Assembly (NCBI GenBank): GCA_003013855.2
Contig: ML058433.1
Location: 7,067,966-7,131,965, forward strand
Direction of reading: 5' to 3'
Length of the DNA stretch: 64,000 nt
DNA from: Liriodendron chinense
Lineage: Eukaryota > Streptophyta > Magnoliopsida > Magnoliales > Magnoliaceae
The notes under the pieces were generated by a model, which ran no database searches, had not been told where the DNA came from, and worked only from the letters and a program-made list of their open reading frames with translations. The translations under genes were made by a program, and so were the position numbers. The number at the start of each line of letters is the position of its first letter. Positions within the stretch are counted from its first letter, which is position 1. Positions 43,961-55,996 of this stretch are shown in pieces.

Positions 43961-44430
43961 AATCTTTGGTGCACATGCATTGAAGTGTATTTAAGTGTGT
44001 GAGATTATATATATTTGGTTGTAATCATATCCTTTGAGATAATGGTGTATCTTTTAGATTTGATTTACATTTATTTTGAGCTTATCTTTTGTAACGATCT
44101 ATAAAAAGAGATAATAGAAGGAGAAAGATTCGGTGAAATATTCTCCTCATTTTCTTCCTCCCCATATCTTCTACGATGTACTCTCTTAAGTTAAACATCA
44201 TATTAGAGCGATGTTGGGCCATGCGGTGGATGGATGTGTGTGGGCTTAGGATATAATGCGCTTGAGTTGGGAGTCACTATCCAATGAAAGACTTAATATA
44301 TGTATGATTAGACATCGTAAAATTGTCATAAGTTGGGGAATTGAAAGACTACCCAACCTGTGAACCTTGTGGTAAGTTTACTACAGGGGATTTTAGGTAA
44401 AGGCCTTAGTGACGGAGAAAGAATGGGCTA
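43961..44430 (+). repeat. Copia-type LTR end, primer-site-like sequence and leader fragment
   Basis: The LTR-like end ...cttaagttaaaca is followed at 44200 by TCATATTAGAGCGATGTTGGGCC, a mutated form of TGGTATCAGAGC with its usual downstream sequence. A leader-like stretch runs to about 44430. No protein region follows. Confidence 0.45.
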
Positions 44431-45653
44431 AACACTTTTCATTCAAAGCTCATATGAAGATGAACTTGTTCTCTCTCGATCTCTAGATGTTTTAGACATC
44501 TACACTATAGGTATATCCTTATTCTAAACGTCTCTAAAGATCATTACAGGTGAATTCTTCTAAGTAACAACATTCTCATTGGTTGGAGAGAATTCTACAT
44601 ATCTCCCATCACCTTGGTCATCTCAAGAAGATCAAATGTAAGGCGATTGATCTTTGAGCTAAGGCATTGGCAACAAGATCGGGAGAGCAAATGGGAGCTG
44701 ATTTGAGTATGGGAGAGCGAGAAGAAGCAACCCGAAGCGGCGCTACAAAAGGAGCCCAATTTAACAAGTGTTAAGTTTGAGAGTCCATTAGCACTCCTTC
44801 CTTTTGGTAGGACTGAGTGTAAATTTAAGGTTGATGGTTAGCCTATTGAAAATCACGTAAGTCTCCAAGGGGAGCCACTGACACAGGTGTGTACGAGTAT
44901 ATTATTAGTTAACCTGAGAAATCATTGTAGCTTCTTGGATTGGAACTGAAGGGTCGGGGGGAACCTCGTTAAAACTCATAGGTTTGGAGGAACCTTATTT
45001 AAACTCCTGGGTTAGGTGGAGCCCGTAAAACCACCGTTCAGGTTGAGTGGTGAACCTGTGCCAAAACCTCTGTATAAAGGTTGGATGAACCTATTTAAAA
45101 CTCTTAGGTTGGGAGGACCTGATTTAAACTTCTTAGTGAAATCCGATGTGCTCAAGGGATTAGTACGACAACCGGGAGTGGAGTAAACAAGTAGTTGAAC
45201 CACTATATATGCTGGTGTTTGGGATTAATTTGAGGACATTGTTATTCTAGCATTGTTGTTTAATTGTTAATTATATGAATGCTTGAATGGAATGTATGCT
45301 ATGCATGATAGGTAGATTCTCTTACACAACTTGTAGTTTCACTTGCTAGACTAGTTGCTTGGTTAGGAATATCTTTAGTAGTTTAGATGATTGCACATTG
45401 ATTAGTAGCTCAACATGTTGTATATTTATAATCCATGTGCTTAGGATAGTTTGCTTAATTGCTTATTCTTTTGTAGCCTTTTTTATTGGACCCACTTATG
45501 CTTGGAAGCTAAGTGTTCTCGCTTAACTAGTTTAAAGGATTTTGAAAACGGTCCTAATCACTCCCCTCTAAGACTTAGCCATAGTTCTAGTAGCTCCGCT
45601 TTAAGTTTCCGCACGCTTAGCGTCTACAAGTGTGAGTGATAGACGCAATTTCA
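44430..45653 (+). repeat. Truncated, inverted LTR of the B/K clade
   Basis: It aligns with the reverse complement of 37226-38300 and ends GACGCAATTTCA at 45653, the complement of the TGAAATTGCG edge. The stem-loop GTCCTA/TAAGAC lies at 45551-45574. The upstream third of the LTR is missing. No primer site follows; instead a minus-strand gag region begins, so the junction is rearranged. Confidence 0.7.
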
Positions 45654-47100
45654 AGGTGATCATGCATAATGGTCATTTTTAAGATAAACATGAAAGCATA
45701 CATGAAGGCATAAATTAGTATACATTAAACACAGAATTCAGCAAGATTATGCTAATCTAAGTAAGATGATAGTTTATCAACTAAATATATCAAAAGAAAG
45801 CATATGCTAAACTATCAAGGTGGGCTAATGAGGCTTGAATCCTCTTATTTGCCCCTAAGTATATAAATTAGGCTAAAATCCTCATTTTTTTTTCTATAGG
45901 TTCAGATTCTAGTTATCCTTGCTAAGTTTCTTCTAATGATTCCTGAGGGTAACCTCATTTCTCCAATCCCCTCATATAATTCAGCATATGGAGAGGGGTT
46001 GGGAACTCCTTCTCTTAGAAGGGATAATGGTCGGGATCCTCTTTTAGATTAGGGGGAAGAGAGTTGGTGGTGGAGGCCATAAGAATTCACACTGGTTTTT
46101 TATCTCCATCACTAGTGGAGTCACTAGATTCAGATTTTGACTCCTCTGTGTCATCTCATGTTACTGTCATAGCCTTTTTGCCTCTTTTCTTAGGCTTGAT
46201 TAGGCATTCATTGACAACATGATCATATTCATCACAGTTGTAACATTGGATGAGATTGAATTTAAGATGATTTGCCTTTAAATTTCTCGCCCTTTTTATC
46301 ATTCTTGTCACAACTCTTTCCTCTTTCAAACTTGAGAATTCTCTTAAACTTTTTTATTCAATTCTTCTTCTTCATTATTCCCATCACTATATTCGGAAGA
46401 CTCACTTTTAATTTTCTTTTTCCTATGTGAGTGCCTATGTGATGTCTTCAAGACAGTGCTTCTCTTCTTAGAAGGGGTCTTAAAGTGTAGTTCATGAGTT
46501 TATAGGAAACCTAAGAGTTCTTTTATTTTCATCGTGTCAATGTCTCTATACTCTTCTAATGCTATGACTTTGGAGTTAAATCTCTCCGAGAGGGACTTAA
46601 AGATTTTTCTACAAATTCGCCCATCTGGAACCCTTTCTCTTAAGCTACACATGGAGTTATAAATGTGATTCAATCTAGCATAAAACTTCATAAAAGTTTC
46701 ATCCTCACCGATTTTAATGTTTTCAAATTGTATGGTGAGGAGTTGTAATTTGGAACGTTTGACAGTACTCGTTTCTTCATGTGTGGTATCTAGGATCTCC
46801 AAACTGATTTGTTATTCACACAATTACATATACAATAAAATTTATCAGGTGAGACAATAGAAAGATTGCATTGAGACCCTTGGCATTGTAGCCACAAAGT
46901 GACCTTTCTCGGTCACTCTAATTTTTCATTGGTTTGAATTGGGTGACCCAACTTCATCTCGTTCCACCAGTGCGGTCAAACCTCATTGAACTAAGTCTCA
47001 TACTATTGGTTCAATGGATAATAAAAATATTTGCATCTAGGCCTTCTAGTATGCATAATTTGATCCGTCAAAATATGGTGGACGAGTAATAAAGTTACTC
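45654..47100 (-). pseudogene. B-like copia gag fragment
   Basis: The minus strand at 46802-46500 encodes KRSKLQLLTIQFENIKIGED, RICRKIFKSLSERF and KVIALEEYRDIDT, nearly a copy of the element B gag. A degenerate zinc knuckle (CYNCDEYDHVVNEC) lies near 46205-46250. The left flank, 45654-45870, resembles the spacer of element B. No LTR in matching orientation adjoins it. Confidence 0.75.
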
Positions 47101-47179
47101 TCCTCTTAGGTAGACATCATGCTATAAACAATCCTACCTAGCCTAATCTACTCTATACCTCCATCAGACGAGGAGATCA

Positions 47180-48350
47180 ATCCTGGTACATAAGATCTTC
47201 CAGAGGTATGGGCATGTCCTTTGGAACAAAATTCTCTACGAATGACTTTAACCGTTGTCTATTAACTTTAATTATGTTACCATTCGCAGGATTTTCTATC
47301 TCGATGGCCCCTGTGAGGATAAACAATCTTAACAATGAAAGGGTCAGTCCATTGACATCTCAGCTTACCAAGAAATAAGTGAAGTCTTAAATTATACAAG
47401 AGAATCTTTTAATTATGTTTGAATGATTTTTCGAAAATATGTTTATTGTGAAACGCTTTCATTCTACTCTTGTAAATCTGGAAACTCTCATATGCACCGT
47501 TTTGGATCATGTTAAGCTCATTCAACTATAACTTTCTCAGTGAACTAGCCTTGTCAACTTTGAAATTCAATGTCTTAATTGCCCAATAGGCTTTGTGTTC
47601 AAGTTCCACCGGCAAGTGGTAAGCCTTTGCATTGACAAGTCTATAGAGAAACATTCCAATAGGGGTTTTATATGTCATGCGGTAAGCCCACAATGCATCG
47701 GTCAGTCTAAGAGACCAATCTTTGCGATATGGTTCACCATCTTCTCTGGTATGTGCTTGATTTCCCTATTCAATATCTCAACTTGCCCACTTGTCTGTGG
47801 GTGATAAGGGGTACTCACTTTATGCGTTATGTTGTATTTATTCATCAAGTTTTTGAATGACCTATTGCAAAAGTGGGAGCTACCATCACTTATGATGGCT
47901 CGGGGCAGTCCAAATCTGGACAAGATATTTTCTTTGAGGAACCATAGAATCGTACGATGATCATTGGTTCTACATGGAATCGCCCCAACCCACTTAGACA
48001 CATAGTCTACTACGAGTAATATGTAGAGATAACCAGAGGATGAGGGGAATGGTCCCATGAGATCGATGCTCCAACAGTCAAATATTTCTATGATTTAAAT
48101 TGGGTTAAGGGGCATCATGTTTCTATGAGACAACCCTCCTATCTTTTGATAGCGCTCACATGCTTTACAAAACTCATGGGTGTCTTTAAACATGGTTAGC
48201 CAATAAAAACTGCATTGCAGCATTTTAGCAGTAGTTTTCTTGGTGGAAAAATGAACGGTTAGCCCCTATTACATAAGCACTAGATAGGGGCCTGAAAAAC
48301 TAGCAACGCCCTATCGGTGGAAAAATGACCACCACACGCATGGGCCAACG
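47180..48350 (-). pseudogene. Athila-type gypsy integrase fragment
   Basis: The minus strand carries HACGGHFST (about 48310-48335) and FCKACERYQKIGG of the HHCC domain. The core follows as DLMGPFPSSSGYLYILLVVDY, with ISDGSSHFCN and HPQTSGQVEILNREIK at 48058-47702. A C-terminal domain reads GAIEIENPANGN and RLKSFVENF near 47180-47310. The D, D and E catalytic positions are present, but frames are broken. An insertion of roughly 60 bp duplicates HFST near 48250-48320. RT and gag are absent. Confidence 0.82.
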
Positions 48351-48519
48351 ATCATCGTTACGCGCTAGCTCCAGCAGTCTTGTGTTCTATTTACCGAGCC
48401 TTTGGTGGCGTTATCAGCAATAAAGGCTCTGTTTCTTTCGGGATAAACTCTTCCTTCTGCGGATGGCATTATCGCTCGGGTTGGCTTGGAGTTTACTTCC
48501 CTTAGGTTTACGGTATGGA

Positions 48520-50850
48520 ACTCAAGGATTTCATTCGAAGAGGATCGGTTCCATTGCATGCTTTTCAGAAGCGGAAGATGAGCAATGAGAATTTAGCGAC
48601 TATCGAGGAGAAGATTGCCTGTCATGACACGTCGACTATCCGGTATTGCTCGAGGATGATGAGAGTCTTGGCTCCTGCGAGCGTTCATTTCTGATATCAA
48701 TTCGCCCAGGTTCACCGCCTTTAAGAGAAGGGGCTGAGTTTTGGAGAAAGCCATACTATCCAAATAGATTTGCTCAACAATTCGGTTACGACCAAAGGGT
48801 ACCTGAGACTCTCGAGCCAGTAACGAGAGAGCAGCAAGCCTATGGTATAGGGCCGATCCACCGGAAATGGATGTGGCGACAACTCTTGCTCACCAGATCG
48901 GGTTGTTCCTTTATTGTTCCGGGTACGGAGTATACTCCCGGTGCTACATACAGTTAGATGAGGTGGTGGGCTCACCAATATTCTTTAATCCGGAACAATT
49001 TGCACGTAGCTGATCCTATCTTTGTCTCGCCTCCCATCATTGACCCTGCTCCTGCTGTGGTCTTGGCTATGTATCTGAACAATCACACTAACTTGCTACA
49101 CCGGGTGTGCAGAAATTTATGACCTCTCTGAATGTGATAATTGATCATGAGAAGCCTGAGCATACGCTTGAAGGGTGGATTGCTTATGGGCAGAGGATCA
49201 CACTACAAGGGGATCAGGATTCTCCACTTCTTGACCCTGTGTCAGAGGCACAGAGAGAGCGTTATGATATTGGTGATGATGACGATGGCGATGATGGTGA
49301 GGGTGAGGGTGATGGTGTTGCAGCAAGGACTCCATCGACTGGTAATCGGGGAAGCTATGACCAGAGTCCAGCAAGTCGAGGGAGTCTATCCAGACGCTCT
49401 GTTCCTGGAGATAGCGATTCTGAACCATCTCCTGAGCGGTTTGGGCCTCAAGTGAAGACTGCCCATCGTGTCCTTATTGTCGATGGAGGAAAGAAGATTA
49501 AAGAAATGCGGAAGCTGTATAAGGTTAAAAGATTATGGAGTCGACTCTCCAAAGTTGCCAGCAGCGCTCCGACTAATAAAGCCAGTGAAGCAAGGGAGGA
49601 AGGGGAGATGAACTCTCAAGCAGATCTTAGTGGAAACCACCCTATAGAGGAGGGTGATGATAATGAGCCGATACACGATAGATCTATCCCCGAAGCAGAT
49701 ACAGAACCCATCCCTATGGATCTTGATGGTGGGGTGCAAGCTGAAGATCCTCCCCTTGCCGACCCTGTTGAGATTGAGGTCGCAGCTAACCCCTATTCCT
49801 GAGATAGGGCTTGCTACTGTTGCGGAAGGGGCAGTACCTCCCTTGACACTTCCACATAATGAAGATATTAGGGTTGAGGAGGCTGGTTTGTCCTCTCGGG
49901 AGGCTGCAGTTTCTGATGTTGCTAGTATGCCCGAGCCTGTCATGGAAGCACCCCCTGTTGTTGAATCAATTCAAGCCACCACTGCCCCTGAGATCGTCGT
50001 ACTTTCTTCTCATGAATTGCCTAAGCCAGCGGTGGAAACTGTAACTGAATGTACCCCGACATCATCATTGCCCATTGCTTCAAATAGTGCCCCGATCGAC
50101 GATGTTCTTGTAGCTACTGGTATATTGTTTATCTTTACTATTTTGTCTGCTTTCTTTCGTCTGTGGTTTCATATGTATTGACGCCTATCCTTGTTCTATC
50201 AGCGACTAGTTTTGCTAGCATCTCTGCGCCTGTCATCTTGCCTAAGGTGGTCGTTTCTTTGCTCCAAGGGATGCCAATCATTAAGGCTAGGGTTCTGAAG
50301 ACACTTCTATCATTCGTTGTCGAAGCCCTGAGGAATGTGAAGGAAGAACGATTGCTTAATGAAGGGGTGAAGGCTTTGGAGGTGCATATTGAGTGGCTTG
50401 GCGTAGATGCCTCTGTATTAAGTCAATACGTAGCCTCATTCAAAGCAGAGGTTGTGTGGGTCAAGGAAGCCAAGCAGCTTAGACCTGATCCTTCTGCCGA
50501 TATGAAGCGTGATGAACTACGGACCCTCCTTCCAAATTTTGAGTCACGTAGAGCTTAGATGACTGCGACTACTTCAGACTGGGAGAGGACCAACAATGAA
50601 CGTCAAGAAGCCGTGGCCCGTATCGCAACACTGGATGAATAAATCAATGTCTCCAAGTCGAGCGTTCACTGATCTATCTCCAGTTGGTACGGCTCGACAG
50701 TCAGGAGTCCCGTCTGCAAGCAACTGCTGAACAACAAAAAGCAGAATGCGATGCCATGGAGGCTCAGGTAACAGCATTGCAGCAGTCACTCCAGAATGTC
50801 CCGGATCCTGTCCAAGTCTTGGCGGAGGCAAAGAGAACATAAAAGGCTGC
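48520..50850 (+). pseudogene. Gypsy J antisense gene, plant-mobile-domain-like (broken)
   Basis: Plus-strand ORFs run opposite to the pol of J. The first part encodes PYYPNRFAQQFGYDQRVPE (about 48750-48805) and FIVPGTEYTPGATYS, matching the FAxQFGxDQxVP signature of plant mobile domain/aminotransferase-like proteins. Then come an acidic, low-complexity linker (DDDDGDDGEGEGDG, about 49272-49313) and a third part (50163-50558) ending in a helical region (AKQLRPDPSADMKRDEL). GT at about 50119 and AG near 50200 suggest an intron, with other frame breaks near 49800. Function in Tat elements is unknown. Host PMD genes are a different use of the same domain. Confidence 0.62.
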
Positions 50851-51354
50851 TCAGGAGTTAGCAATAGATCTATTCAAACAATTTCTTAAAAATTTAAATG
50901 CGTAATTTTGTGTAAGGATTTCTATGTTGTATATTCAAGAATTTTTTGTAGCAATGAAATGTATAACATGTGTATTATTTCTAGTATGTTTCAAGTTGTG
51001 TAATTATATCTTTATTCAGAGAATTAATATAGAAAAATAGTAGATTCGCATGCAGGTAATCGTCCCCTTATCAGGACTGAACCTGCACCCATGGAGATCG
51101 AACTTTGAACAAGTCTCAACTTCGAGTTCATTCTTCTATCTTGAATTTGACAGTCTTAGAAAGAAAATGTGGCATGCTTGGTGTGTTCTAGGTTTTAATA
51201 ACTTTCCTGATACCTGCGTGCACACACACGGAACGAATAATTAGTATTTAATATTGCAAATATTCATCATCGTATTGTTTTGCTTCTTTTAGTATCTTAT
51301 TTATTACACTTTCCCTCTAATGGGGTGTCTACAAATCACGATGATAAACAAATG
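50851..51354. other. Gypsy J pol-to-antisense-gene spacer
   Basis: A/T-rich, including a tatttctagtatg region and a short cacacacac run near 51222. No ORF is supported. Confidence 0.5.
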
Positions 51355-51357
51355 TTA

Positions 51358-52430
51358 AGTGTAATATCTCTTCAGAAACCGGGCGTTCACCAGGGAGCTG
51401 ATGCCTTGTCCTTTGCAATCTATCACCCGGTAGGCTCCGTTAGAATATACTTCATCTATGATGCAGACGGGATCCCATTTTAGATAGAATTTGCTTTTGG
51501 GACCTTGGGATGGCGTTGGTCGTTTCATCATTAGTACTAGATCACCCTTCTTGAATGACCTTCCACGGACTCGTTTATCATATGTAGCTGATATTTTCTT
51601 TTGGTACATTTCGAGCCTTTGTTGAGCAGCGAGTCTCTTTTCATCTAAAGCATCGAGTTTAGCCATTCTGATCTTGGCATTATGCTCGGTTGTTAGTGAG
51701 TGTCGAAGTGCGACCCGTGGTGACTCAACCTGTGTTTTCATCGGGATCACAGCTTCTATACCGTACACCAATGAGTAGGGTGTAGCTCGAGTGGTTGTAC
51801 GTTGTGTAGTCCGATATGCCCATAGTGCTTAAGGCAATCGTCTTTCCCAGTCTTTCTTATTCTCCACCACTGTCTTCTTCAGAATCTTCACAATAGTCTT
51901 ATTGAATGTCTTGGCCAGTCCATTCGTTGGAGGATAATAAGGCGTTGAATAACAATGCTTGATCTTGAACTTCGCACATAACTTATCGATAGTAGCATTC
52001 TTGAAGGATGTTCCATTGTCTATGGTAATTCTCTCAGAGATACCATGTCGGTATAGTATGGTGTGACGAATGAAACCTTTAATATGTCTGGCTTTCACAT
52101 TTCTCAGCGCGACTGCTTCAGCCCATTTGGAGAGATAATCAGTTATGGCTAGAATGTACTAAAGCCCATGGGAGGATGGTGGACTAATCGGCCCGATCAT
52201 GTCCATGCCCTAGGCTGTAGAAGGCCAGGACATTACTGACTGATGCAAGTTCTTGCCTCCTTGGTGAGCACCGCATTATCCTTCGTGAGCTTCTTTCAAT
52301 GTAGCATGCGTTTCGTCTTGGCTCAAACATTGCAGTAATACCCCTTCGTATGACCGTCTGTAAGTACGTCATTCTGGAGTATAAATGAACCGGCGCGTCT
52401 TCTAACTTGTGTGCGCATTTTGGGATCTTC
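51358..52430 (-). pseudogene. Gypsy J integrase (decayed)
   Basis: The C-terminal block of 138 codons at 51771-51355 has RGRSFKKGDLVLMMK and ends NARFLKRYYT. The core at 52098-51829 has ERITIDNGTSFKNATI (second Asp) and YYPPTNGLAKTFNKTI, in which the catalytic Glu of GxxE is not visible (A/T instead). The zinc-binding part is shifted near 52200-52370. Without the Glu it would not be active. Confidence 0.8.
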
Positions 52431-52619
52431 TGGCAAAAATCCGTACTTTAGATAATCAATGAATGACCTTCTCTAATCATCTTCCTCTGTAATCTCAAAG
52501 CAACAAATGGGGTTGACACTCAATTCTCCACTACGCAGCGCGGTTGTCGGTAGAGTTCTCCTTTCTTCAATTGTTACCTGAAGCGGGCTGCCCCCAGGAT
52601 TAGCCAGAGCAGCGGCTAA

Positions 52620-53332
52620 ACTGACGAGTGCATCTGCTTATACATTCTCCTATATCGATATGTGTGAGATACCGCTGTTCTGAAACTGATCAAACATTGA
52701 CCGCGCTTGGTGGCAATAGGGTGATAACTCAGGCTTGCGAACCTCGTATTCTGTCGTCAGTTGCCCGATAACGAGCCTAGAATTCCCATAGATACGTATT
52801 TCTTTAATCTGCATTTCTAGGGCCAGCTGTAACCCAATAATAAGAGCCTGGTACTCTGCTTCATTGTTGGTGCATGTTGGGACTATCGTGAATGAGTAGG
52901 GTAACAAGTCCCCTTGTGGACTGATGAATATAACTCCTACCCCTGCCCCTATCGCTCTGGGTGCACCATCGAAATACATTTCCCAATGACGCGCTTCATT
53001 AATCGTCATAACTGATCGTCTAGGAGCTCATACTTTATTTCTTCGCCACTTGACACCGGATGTGCGGCAAGGAAGTCTGCAATTGCCTGTCCTTTGATGG
53101 CCCAAGCCGGCATGTATGTGAAGTCGAATTTTGACAAGAGAAGGGCCCACTTGGCCAACCGCCCATACAACATGGGTCTATTAATGAGAAACTTTATGGG
53201 ATCCGCTTTGGATATAAACGTTATCTGGTGAGAGAGATAATAATGTCTGAGTTTCTTGACAGCAAAGATCAATAGGCAGATTTTTTCGATCGCTGAGTAG
53301 TTGAACTCAGCTCCTACTAGTGTGTAGCTCAA
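52620..53332 (-). pseudogene. Gypsy J RNase H (two segments)
   Basis: 53332-53006 encodes VGAEFNYSAIEKICLLIFAV and KFLINRPMLYGRLAKWAL, the RT-connected RNase H-like part. 53009-52650 encodes the second RNase H, MYFDGAPRAIGAGVG with CTNNEAEYQALIIGLQLAL and IYGNSRLVIGQL. The D and E catalytic positions of the latter are present. The last Asp of the SDS motif is changed (GNSRL). Confidence 0.85.
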
Positions 53333-54420
53333 GTAATAGAGTACACTTTCCTTCCCTTCTTCATTCTTCTAGGCTAAGAGGGCTCCCAGTGAGTTTTCGC
53401 CAACGACAATGTAGAGGATTAGTGGCTCTCCCTTGATCGGTGTTGTAAGGACTGGAGAATTTTTAAGTAGGTCTTTCAGAGAGTCAAACGCTTTCTAACA
53501 AGAATCGTCCCACTCAAACTGGACGCCTTTCTTGTTGAGGAGTGAAAGTGGTTGACAATGACTAGATAAATTCGAGATGAATCTTCTTAAGTAAGCGACC
53601 CGGCCTTGGAAGCTTTTCAACTCTTTGAGATTCTTTGGAAGTGGCATCTCTCTGATTGCCTTAATCTTCGTCGGGTCAATCTCTATGCCTCAGTGCCTGA
53701 TGATAAATCCCAAGAACTTGCCTGAGGAAACCCCGAACGCGCATTTCAACGGGTTCATACGGAGGCTTTTCTTTCTCAATTTTTTAAACACTTGCCGCAG
53801 ATGTTCTCCATGTTGCTCATGCTTGGCCGACCTCACTACCAGATTGTCCACATAGCATTCGACATGCTTGTGCATCATATCCTGGAAGATCACTTGCATC
53901 GCGTGCTAGTATGTTGCGCCCGCGTTCTTTAACCCGAAGGGCATCACAAGATAACAATATATGCCCAACATCATACGGAAAGCTGTCGATTCTTCATCTT
54001 CTGGGGCCATGTGGATCTGATTGTACCCCAAGTAACCATCCATGAAGGACATCACTGAGTATCCAGTCGTGCTGTTAATCAGTAGTTCTGGTATAGGCAG
54101 TGGGAAATCATCTTTAGGGCATGCTTCGTTGAGGTTTTGAAAGTCTACATAGACTCGGATCTAACTGCTCTTCTTCTTAACCGGCACAATATTTGAAATC
54201 CATCATGGGTATTTAACTTCTCGGACGAACCCGGTCTGGATTAACTTCTCAACCTCTTCTTCGATCTTAGGCACTATATCTGGATGGAATCGTTGTTGAG
54301 GCTGTTTAACCGCCTTCTTCCCTTTCATGATGCCCAGCTTGTGCATCGCAATTGTTGGACTGAGCTTTGGCATTTCTAAGCATGTCTAGGCAAATATATC
54401 TTTCTTCTCTTTCAACAGTT
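53333..54420 (-). pseudogene. Gypsy J reverse transcriptase (decayed)
   Basis: At 53899-53690 the minus strand reads MQVIFQDMMHKHVECYVDN, where YVDD has become YVDN, followed by LKCAFGVSSGKFLGFIIRH. Upstream pieces near 53900-54250 keep the YQVMPFGLKNAG-like and DYRxLN-like regions in shifted frames. The altered active site and the stops make it inactive. Confidence 0.82.
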
Positions 54421-55760
54421 GAATATATTTCTCCCTCTCTTCTCCCGGGACATTCCTACTTAGGTACGTATTTCTAGGCTCTTCCGGGGTTCCCAGATTT
54501 ATTTCTTCGAGCTCATCTATCGTGGGCTGTCCCTTATCCTCTATCTATGCGGGCGCGGCACTGGGTTGGACGATATCGACCGCCTCCTGCGGTTGTACTT
54601 CTTCCGTGGGACTGATTGTTACCATGTTCACGTGTCTAGTCTTCATCTTTGCCCCTCGTCCTACTTTAATAAGCTTCGGTGTTTTCTTCAAACGGGGCTA
54701 ACATTCTTCTATTCCGGGCTGATTCTGAATAATAGAAGCCCATGTTCTTCATGATATTACGGCTGACTTCACTATATCTTTCTTCTTCTATTGGTTGAGG
54801 TAGACTGGATGATTTCTCAGCCTCGTCCTCAGACTGCATAGGTTCGTTTGACACCGAATAAAATTTGATTTCTTTCTTTGCATTGGCACTTGGTGGTATA
54901 AAAAACTGGCTAGGAGCTTTTGGGAAAGGCTTAACTCTTCCTATTTTTGGCACCAGCATGTTGAAGCTAGATTTGAGCACACTCATGTGCTGATTTAATA
55001 TCATCTTTAAGATGGATTGCCCTGGCTGTCGCAAGTGTCTCGGAACTACATAAAATTTCTTGGTGATCTGTTGAGGTTCTTCTTCTGAATAACTCATGGT
55101 TTCTTTCTGAGTAATAAGCCGAGGCTTGCTTTTTTGTTCAAACTTTTTGACTTGAGGTTTTGCCACTTGCCCTTTTTGCATTACATCGGGCTTCTTCACG
55201 ACCTCTCTTTTGTCAACCAAGTCAATAGTACTAAGCATCGACCGGGAACGATTCAGCAACCATATACGGTTTCGGGTCTGCTGCCACTCTGTACTGAACT
55301 CCCTCTCTGTTGTACTTGAAGCATTGATGATAGGTTGAGGGAATGATGTGGTTCTGATGGAGCCATGGCCTTCCTAGCAGAAGATTATACATTGTTACCG
55401 CATCGATTACTTAACATGTTACCTTCGTCTTTAGCTCTTTAATTTCTAGCATCACGGTGATTGACCCTAGAGTACACTGGCTATCTTGATTAAACCCTTG
55501 AATAACCATGGTGCTGGGACGCAAGGATGACGGTCTATAACCTAATCTCTGTAGCATTTTTAATGGCATAATATTTACTGTGGATCCATCGTCAAGTATA
55601 CATCGCTTAACTTCTGTGTCTCTAATCGTCCCTATAACATCAACGGACGATTGTGGTCACTTCAATCATGCGGTCTTCTTCGAAAAATGTGATTGCAGAG
55701 GGGTGATCTATTTGCATTGCTTGCTAAATTAGTACATGTCCTTCCCATAACTCATCTGGG
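54420..55760 (-). pseudogene. Gypsy J protease and linker region (decayed)
   Basis: An open run at 55259-54666 encodes a polar linker (QKSKPRLITQKETMS, VLKSSFNMLVPKIG, NIMKNMGFYYSES). The region around 55400-55620 has the protease-flank sequence with a VDDGST-like aspartic protease motif near 55575-55595 (tggatccatcgtc on +). The frames do not connect. The linker is not otherwise recognised. Confidence 0.55.
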
Positions 55761-55996
55761 TTGTTCATTTCTACTTCAATCTCTATCATCATCACTTCTC
55801 TGACTTCACTGTCCAGCAAAGCATTGATTAACATCTCCCTATATACCTTCGAGAAACATAAGGCATCGTATATGCTCAAGCGAGCTGGGACCTTTCACAG
55901 ATGTGACACCACATCATACACTACTGGTGCTACCCCTTGTCTTGGCTCTGGCCGACTGGACGTGGCTTCAACAACTTTCTCTTTCAACTTCTGCCC

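Noticed and set aside
49107..49802. 231-codon acidic ORF as an independent host gene
   Set aside because: It lies antisense behind the Tat pol, continues a plant-mobile-domain-like frame, and has breaks; better explained as the element's antisense gene.
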